From NCBI GenBank assembly GCA_965277055.1, contig OZ255703.1:1426001-1490000 (forward strand): a stretch of 64,000 nt of DNA. The letters run 5' to 3'. The notes beneath the pieces are model-generated. The model worked only from the letters and a program-made list of their open reading frames with translations, did not search any database and was not told the origin of the DNA. Positions 37,122 through 45,638 of this stretch are shown here, piece by piece. This stretch comes from CBDCHC01 sp965277055 (lineage in GTDB: Bacteria; Pseudomonadota; Gammaproteobacteria; PS1; Pseudothioglobaceae). How positions within the stretch are numbered: the stretch's first letter is position 1; every line of letters begins with the position of its first letter. The position numbers and the translations under genes were made by a program.

Positions 37122-37611
37122 ACTTTAGCATACGTTTACGGGCATATACACCTACTAATATCACTCCAGTAATAATGAGCGTAGGGGTAGTCTCCGCCCA
37201 GACCCACGTGAGTGCATAGGCTGGAAACTCACTCCACGGTTTGGTCACAAAGAAATAATAGCTTACTGTAGCCATGAACCATTGCCCGTAGATGATAGCA
37301 ATCGCTAATCCCCCATCTTTTACGAATGATGTATTGAGGTATTTTGCAAGGTGATAGGTAAGGTAATAACTTGCGAGTAATACGCTATATGCAGGAGTAA
37401 TACAATGTGCAGATACTCCCTGATGCAAAATAGCGTAGTTATCAACTAACACACTAGCGATAATAATCACTACTGCATTAATTCGCAGATGCCATACGCC
37501 ACTCAAGATTAATAACGGCAGAGTGAAATCAGGCAAATGCCCCATAAACCCACTATGAGAGCGGGTAAGGGCGATAAGTACCAAACTAAGAATGAGAAGA
37601 GGATAGTTCAT
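37114..37611 (-). CDS. btuM: BtuM-type vitamin B12 membrane transporter
   Basis: This is a 165-residue protein of about six helices. BtuM is a solitary transporter related to ECF S components, found in Gram-negative bacteria without BtuCDF; its conserved cysteine coordinates and decyanates cobalamin. Here the only cysteine is Cys70, in AHCITPAY. His25 (GHLPDFTLP), Asp57 and Tyr75 have the same relative spacing to Cys70 (13 from Asp, 5 to Tyr) as the key residues I recall from the Thiobacillus protein. Location between B12 genes under a B12 riboswitch supports it. The residue comparison is from memory. Confidence 0.82.
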   Translation of the reverse strand: MNYPLLILSLVLIALTRSHSGFMGHLPDFTLPLLILSGVWHLRINAVVIIIASVLVDNYAILHQGVSAHCITPAYSVLLASYYLTYHLAKYLNTSFVKDGGLAIAIIYGQWFMATVSYYFFVTKPWSEFPAYALTWVWAETTPTLIITGVILVGVYARKRMLKYA

Positions 37612-37623
37612 AGCATCATTTTA

Positions 37624-38301
37624 TCAAATTGAAAAATTATAATCTGTATAAATAAACCCTTCACGCTCTATGGTTTCTCCTTGTACTATATCAATTGGGT
37701 TTGTGAAAAATGGAGCATCATAAACAAATGAATGAAATTCACCATTTTCTCCGCAAGGGTCAATTTTATTGGGTAAGTTTGACACAAACTCTTTACTATA
37801 CTCCATGCCTGCAAATTTTTGATCTAATTGCTTTGGGTCAATACACACTAATTTTGCTTTAATACCACTATTTATAATACGTTGAGATAATATTGTACTA
37901 TTTATGCCCCAACAAGGAAATAATGTCTCAATTTCAGTACCTTGCATTTGCCTTATCCTGTATTCTTTAATATCTTCTAAAAATATATCACCAAAAGCTA
38001 TTGCCTCAATGGAATTTTCAATCAAGGAATCAATAAAACATTCCATAATCTCTTCATATTGTTCATTCGAACACGGATACGGAAGGTAAATAATTTCTAG
38101 TGGCAAGTTTATTTCTTTTGCTTGCTGTTTTAATAACTTTACTCTCGTAGAATGCATTGCTACACGATCAAAACGTTCATTGACAGTGGTAAACAACCCT
38201 AGCACATTAATACTAGGGTTTTGCTGTAATAAGTGTAAAGCATATGCACTATCTTTACCGCTACTCCACGAAAGTAGTGTACGCTTAAAATATGTAGTCA
38301 A
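37624..38301 (-). CDS. Dph6-like PP-loop ATPase in a B12 gene cluster
   Basis: The 225-residue cytoplasmic protein belongs to the diphthine-ammonia ligase (COG2102-like) PP-loop family. The ATP motif LLSWSSGKDSAYAL is near residue 9, followed by AFGDIFLEDIKEYR near residue 116, PCWG, and GENGEFHSFVYDAP near residue 193. Bacteria do not make diphthamide, so the eukaryotic and archaeal function does not apply. It sits between btuB (17-base overlap) and btuM (12-base gap), so a role in corrinoid handling, such as amidation or adenylation of a corrinoid side chain, is possible but unproven. Confidence 0.85.
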   Translation of the reverse strand: MTTYFKRTLLSWSSGKDSAYALHLLQQNPSINVLGLFTTVNERFDRVAMHSTRVKLLKQQAKEINLPLEIIYLPYPCSNEQYEEIMECFIDSLIENSIEAIAFGDIFLEDIKEYRIRQMQGTEIETLFPCWGINSTILSQRIINSGIKAKLVCIDPKQLDQKFAGMEYSKEFVSNLPNKIDPCGENGEFHSFVYDAPFFTNPIDIVQGETIEREGFIYTDYNFSI

Positions 38302-40063
38302 GACCTACCTCAAATGTTCTGCCTAGTTGGTTATAGGTATTAGCAGTTTGATACTCTTTATTTGTAATATTGTTAATATTTAGTTTAATAGAAGTATTTT
38401 TATCTAAAGTGTAACGAGAATGAATATCAAGTAAGGTATATCCATCCAGTACTCTATTTCCAGTGTCATTACTTGAAGATTTTTTAGTAATGTTTAGTTT
38501 AGCAAACACCTTGTTAAACTGGCTACTAATACCAATATTTGTCGTATTTTTAGGACGACGCAGAGCTTGCTCGCCACTATCATTTTCAGTACTTTTTACA
38601 TACGTATGTGATGCATTTATATCAAAACCCCGAATACTGGTTAATAATGTTAATTCTATCCCACGCGTCTTAAGTTTGTTTACATTAACATAACCTGCTC
38701 CTACCCAATCAATAGCATTATTACTTTTATTTTTAAATAGTGATATTGATAAATCACCCCAATTAAAAGACTTCTCAATCCCAAAATTTATATTTTTTGA
38801 GGTTTCTGGTTGTAAGTCAAGATTTCCGCCTCCATTTACTCCTGAAAAATCCCAACCAAATAATTGTTTCAGGGTTGGTGCAAGAAAAGCAGTAGAGTAA
38901 GATGCAGTTATGCGTATACCATTATTAAGGTCTGTTCCACTTCCTAGGTTATAAATTGTTTTGTCACCAAACCTGTCATGATTAATATATCGCACCCCTA
39001 CATTAATATCAAAGTCTGCAATACGTTGTTGCAAACTTACAAACAAATCATTACTTGAAAGTTTTATATTTTCACTTACATTATTATCAGTAAGTCTTTC
39101 AATACCTGTTGTAATAAGAGAGGTTTCATTTTTTATATCGTTTAAAAAAGAAAATAATTCAGTTTGATATTTGTCACCTGAGTTGTTAGTTTGTACACCA
39201 CTAGTAAAATCTTTTTTTACTGAATTTGTTTTGGCATATTTAAAATTTGTTTCAATATCTGAAGTATGATTGGTCAAAATATCAAGACTTACTTTATCAA
39301 GTGAAATATCACTTTTTCTATCATGGTTGGTACCAAATCCATCATCAAATTCAAATTCATCATGAGCTGTGTAGTAGCCTAATGTAATATTACTATTATT
39401 AATTTTTGTGCCAAATTTAATATTTGCATTAGTTGTTTTTTGACCATCAGTTTCAGTGTTAGTATTTCGAGCAGAAATACCATCTGTTTCATAAGTACTA
39501 GCATTGAAGCGGATATAGTTAGTAGTATCGCCTGCACTAGTAGTAATGTTTGAAGTTTTGAAATTATCTGAACCAGTACTTATAGATACTTTACTCGTAT
39601 TTTCTCCACCTTTCTTGGTTGTAATAGATATCACCCCTGCAATTGCAGAAGAGCCATATAGTACAGACGCATTTCCTTTAATAATTTCTATTTTTTCAAT
39701 GTCATTTAATGAAAGAGTATTAAGATTAAATTCTATTGCTCCATTAAGAGAATCAGCACTATTAATTTTTACTCCATCAAGTAACACTAAAGTGTGATTA
39801 GAGTTTCCACCGCGAATAAAATATGCAGGTATATTTCCATCAAAAACAGTTACTTCTCCAGTAGTTTTTAGAAAGTTAGCTATTGTATTTGCTCCACTAG
39901 CAGATATATCTGTATAGGTAAAACTTGATACCGAGGAGATAGAACCAATAATAGAATTATTGGTTCTAAATTCAGTATTAGGGTAAATTGGCAATGGACC
40001 AATAGCAGCAGATGCAAGCGTGCTTATCCCTGCTAATGCTATTGTTGGAAGTAGTTTGTTCAT
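38285..40063 (-). CDS. btuB: TonB-dependent vitamin B12 receptor BtuB
   Basis: This is an outer-membrane TonB-dependent receptor of about 592 residues. I set the start at the ATG at 40063, which follows AAGGA and begins a signal peptide (MNKLLPTIALAGISTLASA); the longer frame to 40090 lacks support. The plug domain contains YFIRGGNSNHTLVLLDGVKIN and EKIEIIKGNASVLYGSSAIAGVI; the barrel ends in a phenylalanine preceded by YI. I do not see a clear TonB box of the DTLVVTA kind. B12 specificity comes from the riboswitch and the neighbouring B12 genes. Confidence 0.88.
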   Translation of the reverse strand: MNKLLPTIALAGISTLASAAIGPLPIYPNTEFRTNNSIIGSISSVSSFTYTDISASGANTIANFLKTTGEVTVFDGNIPAYFIRGGNSNHTLVLLDGVKINSADSLNGAIEFNLNTLSLNDIEKIEIIKGNASVLYGSSAIAGVISITTKKGGENTSKVSISTGSDNFKTSNITTSAGDTTNYIRFNASTYETDGISARNTNTETDGQKTTNANIKFGTKINNSNITLGYYTAHDEFEFDDGFGTNHDRKSDISLDKVSLDILTNHTSDIETNFKYAKTNSVKKDFTSGVQTNNSGDKYQTELFSFLNDIKNETSLITTGIERLTDNNVSENIKLSSNDLFVSLQQRIADFDINVGVRYINHDRFGDKTIYNLGSGTDLNNGIRITASYSTAFLAPTLKQLFGWDFSGVNGGGNLDLQPETSKNINFGIEKSFNWGDLSISLFKNKSNNAIDWVGAGYVNVNKLKTRGIELTLLTSIRGFDINASHTYVKSTENDSGEQALRRPKNTTNIGISSQFNKVFAKLNITKKSSSNDTGNRVLDGYTLLDIHSRYTLDKNTSIKLNINNITNKEYQTANTYNQLGRTFEVGLDYIF

Positions 40064-40110
40064 AATTATCCTTCGTAATTGGTAAGCCAATAATGGCTGA
40101 GGTTAAAAAA
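40064..40110 (-). promoter_or_regulatory. btuB leader with expression-platform hairpin
   Basis: Between the aptamer and the btuB ATG lie AGCC-AATAAT-GGCT at 40085-40098, a short hairpin, and the ribosome-binding site AAGGA. The lack of a T-run suggests translational rather than transcriptional control, with the hairpin as the likely loop-loop partner of the aptamer. Confidence 0.5.
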
Positions 40111-40215
40111 TTCGGCATGTATCGGACTTATCATTTACAAGGAAGGACCTTGGTGGTGAAACACCGTTGCGAGGACAGTGTGGGATTTACACCCACTTCC
40201 AGAGGCTGAAGTTGC
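40111..40215 (-). ncRNA. Cobalamin riboswitch
   Basis: Read on the minus strand, the region contains GGAAGTGGGTG, AATCCCACAC, then the B12-box-like CTGTCCTCGCAACGGTG, and after a variable helix AAGTCCGATACATGCCGA. These match the conserved core of the cobalamin aptamer (GCAACxGT and the ACxTGCC end). It lies 48-150 bases upstream of btuB. It probably controls btuB, the PP-loop gene, btuM and cobO together, lowering expression when adenosyl- or hydroxocobalamin is plentiful. Confidence 0.93.
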
Positions 40216-40283
40216 ATATTTTAGAATACTAAATGTATTAAAATTTATTATAATATTAATAATAATTATTAAAAAATATAATA

Positions 40284-41189
40284 ATGTTAGAGTTATCACA
40301 TTTAAAATTAGTTAAAGCATTGGTAGATTTTGGTACTGTTTCTATGGCTGCACAACATTTGTGTATGAGCCAGTCAGCGCTTTCACATCAAATTAAAAAG
40401 TTAGAAAATCTGATTGACGGTAAGGTGTTTATTCGCCATTCAGAGCCTATTCAACTGACCTTCAAAGGTAAAAAAATACTAGATTTAGCATATACTATTT
40501 TGGATAAAGTTACTGTCGTAGAAAGCGAGCTTATAGACACTGAAAGTGCTCGGCTTAATATCGCTATTGAGTGTCATGCATGCTTTGATTGGCTTATTCC
40601 TACCTTAGATGTATTTAAAATTTTACAACCTCGTGTGGATGTTGATCTTTCTATGGCATTTAGTTTTGAGCCTTTAGAAGCACTTAAAAATTATGCAATA
40701 GACATGGTTGTTACTAGTGATATGAAACGGACTAAAGAATTTACATATTTTCCTATTTTTGAGTATCAGATGCTCTTAGTCATGGCAAAGCAAAACTCTC
40801 TTTTTAAGAAAAAATGTATTAGTCCATCTGATTTGCAACATCAAACTTTACTTACCTATCCAGTCAATAGAAATCGCCTTGATGTGTTTAATTATTTTTT
40901 GACACCTGCAAATGTTGTGCCAGAAAAAATTCGCACTGTAGAGTTGCCACTTATGATGATGAGACTCATACATGATAATCAAGGGGTTGCCACGATGCCA
41001 CAGTGGGCACTGAGTGACGAACAAAAGAATAAATTATGCGTGCGACCACTTGGCAAAAAAGGTATTTGGCGAACATTATTTCTTGCAGTACGTAATATAG
41101 ATAGTACATTACCTTATATTGCAGACTTTGTTTCTACAGCAAAACAAATATCTTTTGAAAATTTATCTAATATTCACGAGTTAAAGTAA
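40284..41189 (+). CDS. metR: LysR-type regulator MetR
   Basis: MetR activates methionine biosynthesis genes, with homocysteine as co-regulator. The 301-residue protein has the N-terminal helix-turn-helix (VSMAAQHLCMSQSALSHQIKKLE, residues 19-41) and the MetR-specific effector-domain start IAIECHACFDWLIPTLD near residue 91, then DMVVTSD. It is transcribed away from btuB; a -10-like TATAAT is at 40249-40254. I see no clear MetR box (TGAANNNNNTTCA) in the intergenic region. The pairing with B12 uptake genes suggests regulation of the metE/metH choice. Confidence 0.92.
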   Translation: MLELSHLKLVKALVDFGTVSMAAQHLCMSQSALSHQIKKLENLIDGKVFIRHSEPIQLTFKGKKILDLAYTILDKVTVVESELIDTESARLNIAIECHACFDWLIPTLDVFKILQPRVDVDLSMAFSFEPLEALKNYAIDMVVTSDMKRTKEFTYFPIFEYQMLLVMAKQNSLFKKKCISPSDLQHQTLLTYPVNRNRLDVFNYFLTPANVVPEKIRTVELPLMMMRLIHDNQGVATMPQWALSDEQKNKLCVRPLGKKGIWRTLFLAVRNIDSTLPYIADFVSTAKQISFENLSNIHELK

Positions 41190-41218
41190 AATTTTATCTT
41201 TTGTGTTTGTGTAATAAT

Positions 41219-42289
41219 ATGCAAAGTATTTACAACTTTAGTGCAGGACCAACTGCACTTCCTCATGCAGTAATGCAGAATATACAAGCTGAATTTTTAG
41301 ACTACTCTTCTGCCAAAGCAGGAATAATTGAAATTTCTCATCGCAGTAAAGAGTTTATGGATATTTATCATGGGATGCAGTTTTCTTTACGTACACTGAT
41401 GAATATCCCTCATAACTATCAGATTTTATTTACTGCCGGTGGTGCTGCACTTCAATTCGCTATGGTGCCGTTAAATTTAAGCACTGGAGTGATGAACTAC
41501 GCTAATACGGGGCATTGGAGTACTAAAGCCATAGCAGAAGCCAAGCGCTATGGTAATGTGAATATTGTGACAGATAGTACAGATAATAACTTTACTACTA
41601 TTGCTGACTTTGCTTCGTGGAATATTAATGAAGATGCTTCATACTTGCACTATTGTTCCAATGAAACGATTGCAGGTCTGGAGTTTGACTATATCCCACA
41701 GGTAGATATGCCGTTAGTCTGTGATATGTCTTCTAATATTCTCTCTAAAGCAGTAGATATATCAAAATATGGCATAATTTATGCTGGAGCACAAAAGAAT
41801 ATTGGGGCAAGTGGGTTAACTGTGGTTATTATTAGGGAGGACCTGATAGGTCACGCTCCAGAGACGACGCCAAAACTACTCAACTACTCTACGTATGCAC
41901 AAAGCGATTCTATGTTTAACACTCCAGTGACGTTTGCATGGTATAGTGCATATAAAGTATTTCAGTGGTTAGAGCATCAAGGAATAGAGCATATTTATAG
42001 CGAAAATACCAAAAAAGCACAGGCTTTATATGACTATATAGATGCCTCTAGTATGTACTCAAACCCCGTTGAGAAAAGGTATCGCTCACAAATGAATGTG
42101 CCATTTATCCTAGCAAGTGATAATTTGAATGCGACCTTTCTTGAAGAAAGTTATAATAATAATTTACTGGCACTCAAGGGGCATAAAAGTGTTGGTGGAA
42201 TGCGAGCAAGTATCTATAATGCTATGCCATATGAAGGTGTATTGGCACTGATTGACTTTATGAAAGAATTTGAACGAACACATGGATAA
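41219..42289 (+). CDS. serC: Phosphoserine aminotransferase
   Basis: SerC makes phosphoserine, and also acts in pyridoxal phosphate synthesis. Starting at the ATG at 41219 it begins MQSIYNFSAGPTALP, the family N terminus; the frame from 41201 adds MCLCNN and is less likely. Other motifs: ISHRSKEF, FTAGGAALQFAMVPLNL and GAQKNIGASGLTVVIIRED with the PLP lysine near residue 193. About 356 residues. It heads serC-pheA-tyrA, an order seen in other gammaproteobacteria. Confidence 0.96.
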   Translation: MQSIYNFSAGPTALPHAVMQNIQAEFLDYSSAKAGIIEISHRSKEFMDIYHGMQFSLRTLMNIPHNYQILFTAGGAALQFAMVPLNLSTGVMNYANTGHWSTKAIAEAKRYGNVNIVTDSTDNNFTTIADFASWNINEDASYLHYCSNETIAGLEFDYIPQVDMPLVCDMSSNILSKAVDISKYGIIYAGAQKNIGASGLTVVIIREDLIGHAPETTPKLLNYSTYAQSDSMFNTPVTFAWYSAYKVFQWLEHQGIEHIYSENTKKAQALYDYIDASSMYSNPVEKRYRSQMNVPFILASDNLNATFLEESYNNNLLALKGHKSVGGMRASIYNAMPYEGVLALIDFMKEFERTHG

Positions 42290-42294
42290 TCATC

Positions 42295-43368
42295 ATGGAT
42301 GACTTAAATAAACTCCGCGAACAAATAGATGCTCTTGACACTGAAATTTATGAACGTATCAAACAGCGTGCACAAGTTGCTCATGAAGTGGGCAAGTATA
42401 AACAAAGTATCGGGGATACTCACTTTTACCGCCCAGAGCGTGAAGCACAAATCCTCAGAAAAGTCATAGAAACCAACGACTCTTTGCTTAAAGATAGCGA
42501 TATGGCATATATCTTTCGCCAGATTATTTCTAGTTGCTTAGCACTTGAGCAGCCCATGACTATTGGCTATCTCGGACCTATTGGCACTTGGAGTGAAGAA
42601 GCAGTATATAAACACTTTGGTAATGCTGTGAATGGCTCACCACTAGGGAGCATTGAAGAAGTGTTTTTAGAGTTATCTAAGGGAAATATTAGTTATGGTG
42701 TGGTACCGATAGAAAACTCAAATAATGGCACCGTCACCACAACAATCAAGCAGCTCTATAGCTATAATGCCCATATTTGTGGCGAGGTAGAGATATGTAT
42801 TCAGCACCAACTATTAGCAAACTCACGAAGTAGCAATATTACCACTATTGCTGCGCATTCTCAGGCTCTTGGGCAGTGTCGTGAGTTTTTACGTGCGAAA
42901 TACCCTAATATAGCACTTAAAGAAGTTTCATCCAACGCCAAAGCAGCCGAGTTAGCAACTCATGATAACTCCATTGCAGCTATTGCTTCAAAAAATGCTG
43001 CTGAAATTTATCAACTAGAAATTTTGCACAGTAATATTCAAGATGATGAAAATAATACTACTCGCTTTTTAGTCATAGGAAATGAGGTAGTGCCCGCCAG
43101 TGGTAAGGATAAAACCACGGTACTCATTACTACCGCACATAAGTCAGGTACGCTCTATGATATTCTTACGCCGTTTAAAACTCATGGTATTAACTTATTA
43201 AAGTTGGATAGTTACCCAGATCCAAATGCTAATAAATGGCAGTATTTATTTTATTTAGATTTTGCTGGGCACAAAACAGATACTACTTCTAAAGCAGTGC
43301 TAGAGACTATTGCAGAGCATGCGGTAGGGATGAAGGTATTAGGCTCTTATCCTATGGCTGTGCTGTAA
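42295..43368 (+). CDS. pheA: Chorismate mutase-prephenate dehydratase (P-protein)
   Basis: This bifunctional enzyme converts chorismate to phenylpyruvate. Residues 1-85 form the AroQ chorismate mutase (LREQIDALDTEIYERIKQRAQ); residues about 92-270 form the dehydratase, with GYLGPIGTWSEEA, VPIENSNNGTV and NTTRFLVIG; the rest is an ACT domain. The two ACT motifs for phenylalanine binding in the E. coli enzyme (GALV and ESRP) are changed here to GTLY and DSYP, so feedback inhibition may differ. 357 residues. It shares one base with the tyrA start. Confidence 0.95.
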   Translation: MDDLNKLREQIDALDTEIYERIKQRAQVAHEVGKYKQSIGDTHFYRPEREAQILRKVIETNDSLLKDSDMAYIFRQIISSCLALEQPMTIGYLGPIGTWSEEAVYKHFGNAVNGSPLGSIEEVFLELSKGNISYGVVPIENSNNGTVTTTIKQLYSYNAHICGEVEICIQHQLLANSRSSNITTIAAHSQALGQCREFLRAKYPNIALKEVSSNAKAAELATHDNSIAAIASKNAAEIYQLEILHSNIQDDENNTTRFLVIGNEVVPASGKDKTTVLITTAHKSGTLYDILTPFKTHGINLLKLDSYPDPNANKWQYLFYLDFAGHKTDTTSKAVLETIAEHAVGMKVLGSYPMAVL

Positions 43369-44204
43369 TGTATCAGACTATTTGCATTATTGGCGTAGGG
43401 TTGCTTGGTGGATCTTTAGGATTGAAACTCAAGTCACTTTATCCTAAAGCACATATTATTGGTCTGGGTTCTTCTGAGTCTTCACTAGAGAATGCTCAAC
43501 ACAATGGGTGTATTGATTCTTATACGACTGATTACAGCATAGTAGTTAATGCAGAGTTAATTGTTATTGCAACTCCTGTACAAGCGATACCGCAAGTAGC
43601 ACAGAAAATAAAAGACTATTTGAGCACTCAAATCATCATAGATGTTGGTAGCACTAAGCTCAAAGTTATTGATGAAGTAGAGTCGGTGCTCGGAGAATAC
43701 TCATACTTTATTCCATGTCATCCTATCGCAGGGAAGGAATCTTCTGGAAGTGATGTTGCAGAGGCTGAGTTATTTCAGGGTAAGAAACTCATTATTTGCC
43801 CTACAGAGTATAATCATCATGAAACGCTCAATAAGGTGTGTGAACTTTGGCAAGCGTGTGGTGCTATTGTTGAACAAATGAGTGCTGATGAGCATGATAG
43901 CATCTTCTCACTTACTTCACATGTACCTCACTTAGTAGCATTTGCCTATATTAATATGATGTCTACTTGTGAGCAATCGTACCAATATACGGGTGGCGGA
44001 CTCAAGGACTTTGCCCGTATTGCCGCGAGCAATCCTAAAATGTGGTCTGATATTGTTATTGATAATAATCAGCATATTCAGGATGACTTATCTTTAGTAA
44101 TTGCTGAGTTAAAGCGCGTTCAAGAAATGCTCAGTAGAGGCGATGCCCAGGCTTTAGAAAAATATTTTGTACTTGCTAACACCAACTACACTAAGATTCA
44201 GTAG
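43368..44204 (+). CDS. tyrA: Prephenate dehydrogenase
   Basis: TyrA oxidises prephenate to hydroxyphenylpyruvate in tyrosine synthesis. The Rossmann fold starts IIGVGLLGGSLGLKL near residue 7; DVGSTKLKVI and PCHPIAGKESSG are family motifs, and H-x-x-H-like TSHVPHLVAFAY is in the helical domain. At 278 residues it is a monofunctional enzyme without a mutase or ACT domain. The 3' end overlaps the convergent tatD gene by 14 bases. Confidence 0.95.
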   Translation: MYQTICIIGVGLLGGSLGLKLKSLYPKAHIIGLGSSESSLENAQHNGCIDSYTTDYSIVVNAELIVIATPVQAIPQVAQKIKDYLSTQIIIDVGSTKLKVIDEVESVLGEYSYFIPCHPIAGKESSGSDVAEAELFQGKKLIICPTEYNHHETLNKVCELWQACGAIVEQMSADEHDSIFSLTSHVPHLVAFAYINMMSTCEQSYQYTGGGLKDFARIAASNPKMWSDIVIDNNQHIQDDLSLVIAELKRVQEMLSRGDAQALEKYFVLANTNYTKIQ

Positions 44205-44856
44205 GGGTAAACAACCTGCTAAAATTCTCATTCGTTTTAGCTATTACCTCTACAGTCTGCATTTCACGTAGATGTGCTATCTCACTAATAACTTCTGCAA
44301 GTCTATCAGAGTGATGTTCATCAGTTTCTACCAATAGTTGCTCTATAGGCATTTTGTTAATGAGTTGCTTCAACCCACTGGATTTTTGATATACACCTAT
44401 GCTTAGATAATGTCCGTGTTCTAGTAGTTTCATCCCTTGCTGATATGAGCCACTAAAGCCATGAAATTGTGCAGTTACTGCATATTTTTTTAGGATATGT
44501 GTTACTATATCAATGCTTTTGACACTATGAATGACTATAGGTAAGTCGTATTGCTGTGCAAGCCTAAGTTGATGTTCGAAAAAAAGTTGTTGGGTTTCTC
44601 TATTGGTATCAATTGCATAATCAAGTCCGCACTCACCAATGGCTACGGGTGAAGTTTCTTGTATGAGGGTACTCAGGCGGGATAAATCACTGCTATCACT
44701 TAACGCCACTTGCCACGGGTGAATGCCTAGAGCATAGTACTGATAGTGCATGACCTTATGCCAATTTGATGTGCCAATGCTTGGCACGACTGCGAGAGGA
44801 TAATCATCCTTGGTAAAGTCAAGATGCACATGAGCATTGGCAATCATGGTGTTCAT
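44191..44856 (-). CDS. TatD-family metal-dependent hydrolase
   Basis: TatD-family proteins are metal-dependent deoxyribonucleases or hydrolases. Metal ligands are visible: NAHVHLDF near residue 7, AIGECGLDY near residue 92, VIHSVKS near residue 127, FHGFSGS and VETDEHHSD near the C terminus. At 221 residues it is shorter than the usual 260, and a His replaces the common Pro after ETD-x, so it may be a diverged subgroup. It ends the hisC-rsxE-prmC-tatD operon with a four-base overlap. Confidence 0.85.
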   Translation of the reverse strand: MNTMIANAHVHLDFTKDDYPLAVVPSIGTSNWHKVMHYQYYALGIHPWQVALSDSSDLSRLSTLIQETSPVAIGECGLDYAIDTNRETQQLFFEHQLRLAQQYDLPIVIHSVKSIDIVTHILKKYAVTAQFHGFSGSYQQGMKLLEHGHYLSIGVYQKSSGLKQLINKMPIEQLLVETDEHHSDRLAEVISEIAHLREMQTVEVIAKTNENFSRLFTPTES

Positions 44857-45638
44857 AGTTGCGCTAGAATATTTCTAGGTACTCCGTTTACATCATCAAA
44901 CACTTGCACTTTGGTAAATTCAGCGAGCAGAGGTAATATATACTCACGCTGATCAAAGCCATGCTCTAACAGTAAATAGCCACCAGAAGCTAAATATTTC
45001 GGTGCGTGATTAATGATATGAGTAATATCTTTCATGCCATACTCACCTGGATTGCCACTTACCAGTGCTAGTGCGGGCTCGTGTTTAAGTGCGAGCATAT
45101 ATTCTGATGCGGGGTCAATATACGGCGGATTAGAAATAATAATATCATAATAACTACTAATATTTTCAAACCAATTACTCTGAATACAATTAATCTGTAC
45201 GTTGTGCATATGAGCATTTTTTTTAGTGATATTCAAAGTATCTTGACTGATATCACAAGCAGTAATTTCATACTCGGGGAATAATGACTTGAGCGTAATC
45301 GCAATTACACCACTACCAGTACCCATATCTAAGATCTGGGCAGAAGGTAAATTAAGTTCCTTGATAATATCGATGATTTGCTCAGTCTCATTTCTAGGCA
45401 CTAGAGTATCTCGAGTAACTATAAAATCTAAGTGATAAAACCCCTTAGAGCCTTGCAAGTATGCAAGAGGTACATTATCCTTGCGTTTGGTAATACACGT
45501 ATTGAGCATAGTAATCTCTTCGTCTGATAATGTATATTCAGTATGAGCAAATAACCAAGCGGTAGAAGTACCTAAAGTGAGACACAATAACTCTTTGATA
45601 TCTGGGGCATCACCACCCAAATACTCGCCTACGGTCAT
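44853..45638 (-). CDS. prmC: Peptide chain release factor N5-glutamine methyltransferase
   Basis: PrmC methylates the GGQ glutamine of RF1 and RF2. The SAM site is LDMGTGSGVIAITL near residue 103 and the catalytic motif ISNPPYIDP near residue 168; the N-terminal helical domain has PLAYLQGSKGFYHLDF and VPRNETEQII. 261 residues, slightly short. It lies between rsxE and tatD with four-base overlaps on both sides, and not next to prfA as in many relatives. Confidence 0.94.
   Translation of the reverse strand: MTVGEYLGGDAPDIKELLCLTLGTSTAWLFAHTEYTLSDEEITMLNTCITKRKDNVPLAYLQGSKGFYHLDFIVTRDTLVPRNETEQIIDIIKELNLPSAQILDMGTGSGVIAITLKSLFPEYEITACDISQDTLNITKKNAHMHNVQINCIQSNWFENISSYYDIIISNPPYIDPASEYMLALKHEPALALVSGNPGEYGMKDITHIINHAPKYLASGGYLLLEHGFDQREYILPLLAEFTKVQVFDDVNGVPRNILAQL

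Noticed and set aside
37624..38301. Annotation as diphthamide synthase
   Set aside because: The family resemblance is real, but diphthamide is made only in archaea and eukaryotes, so only a family name is used.
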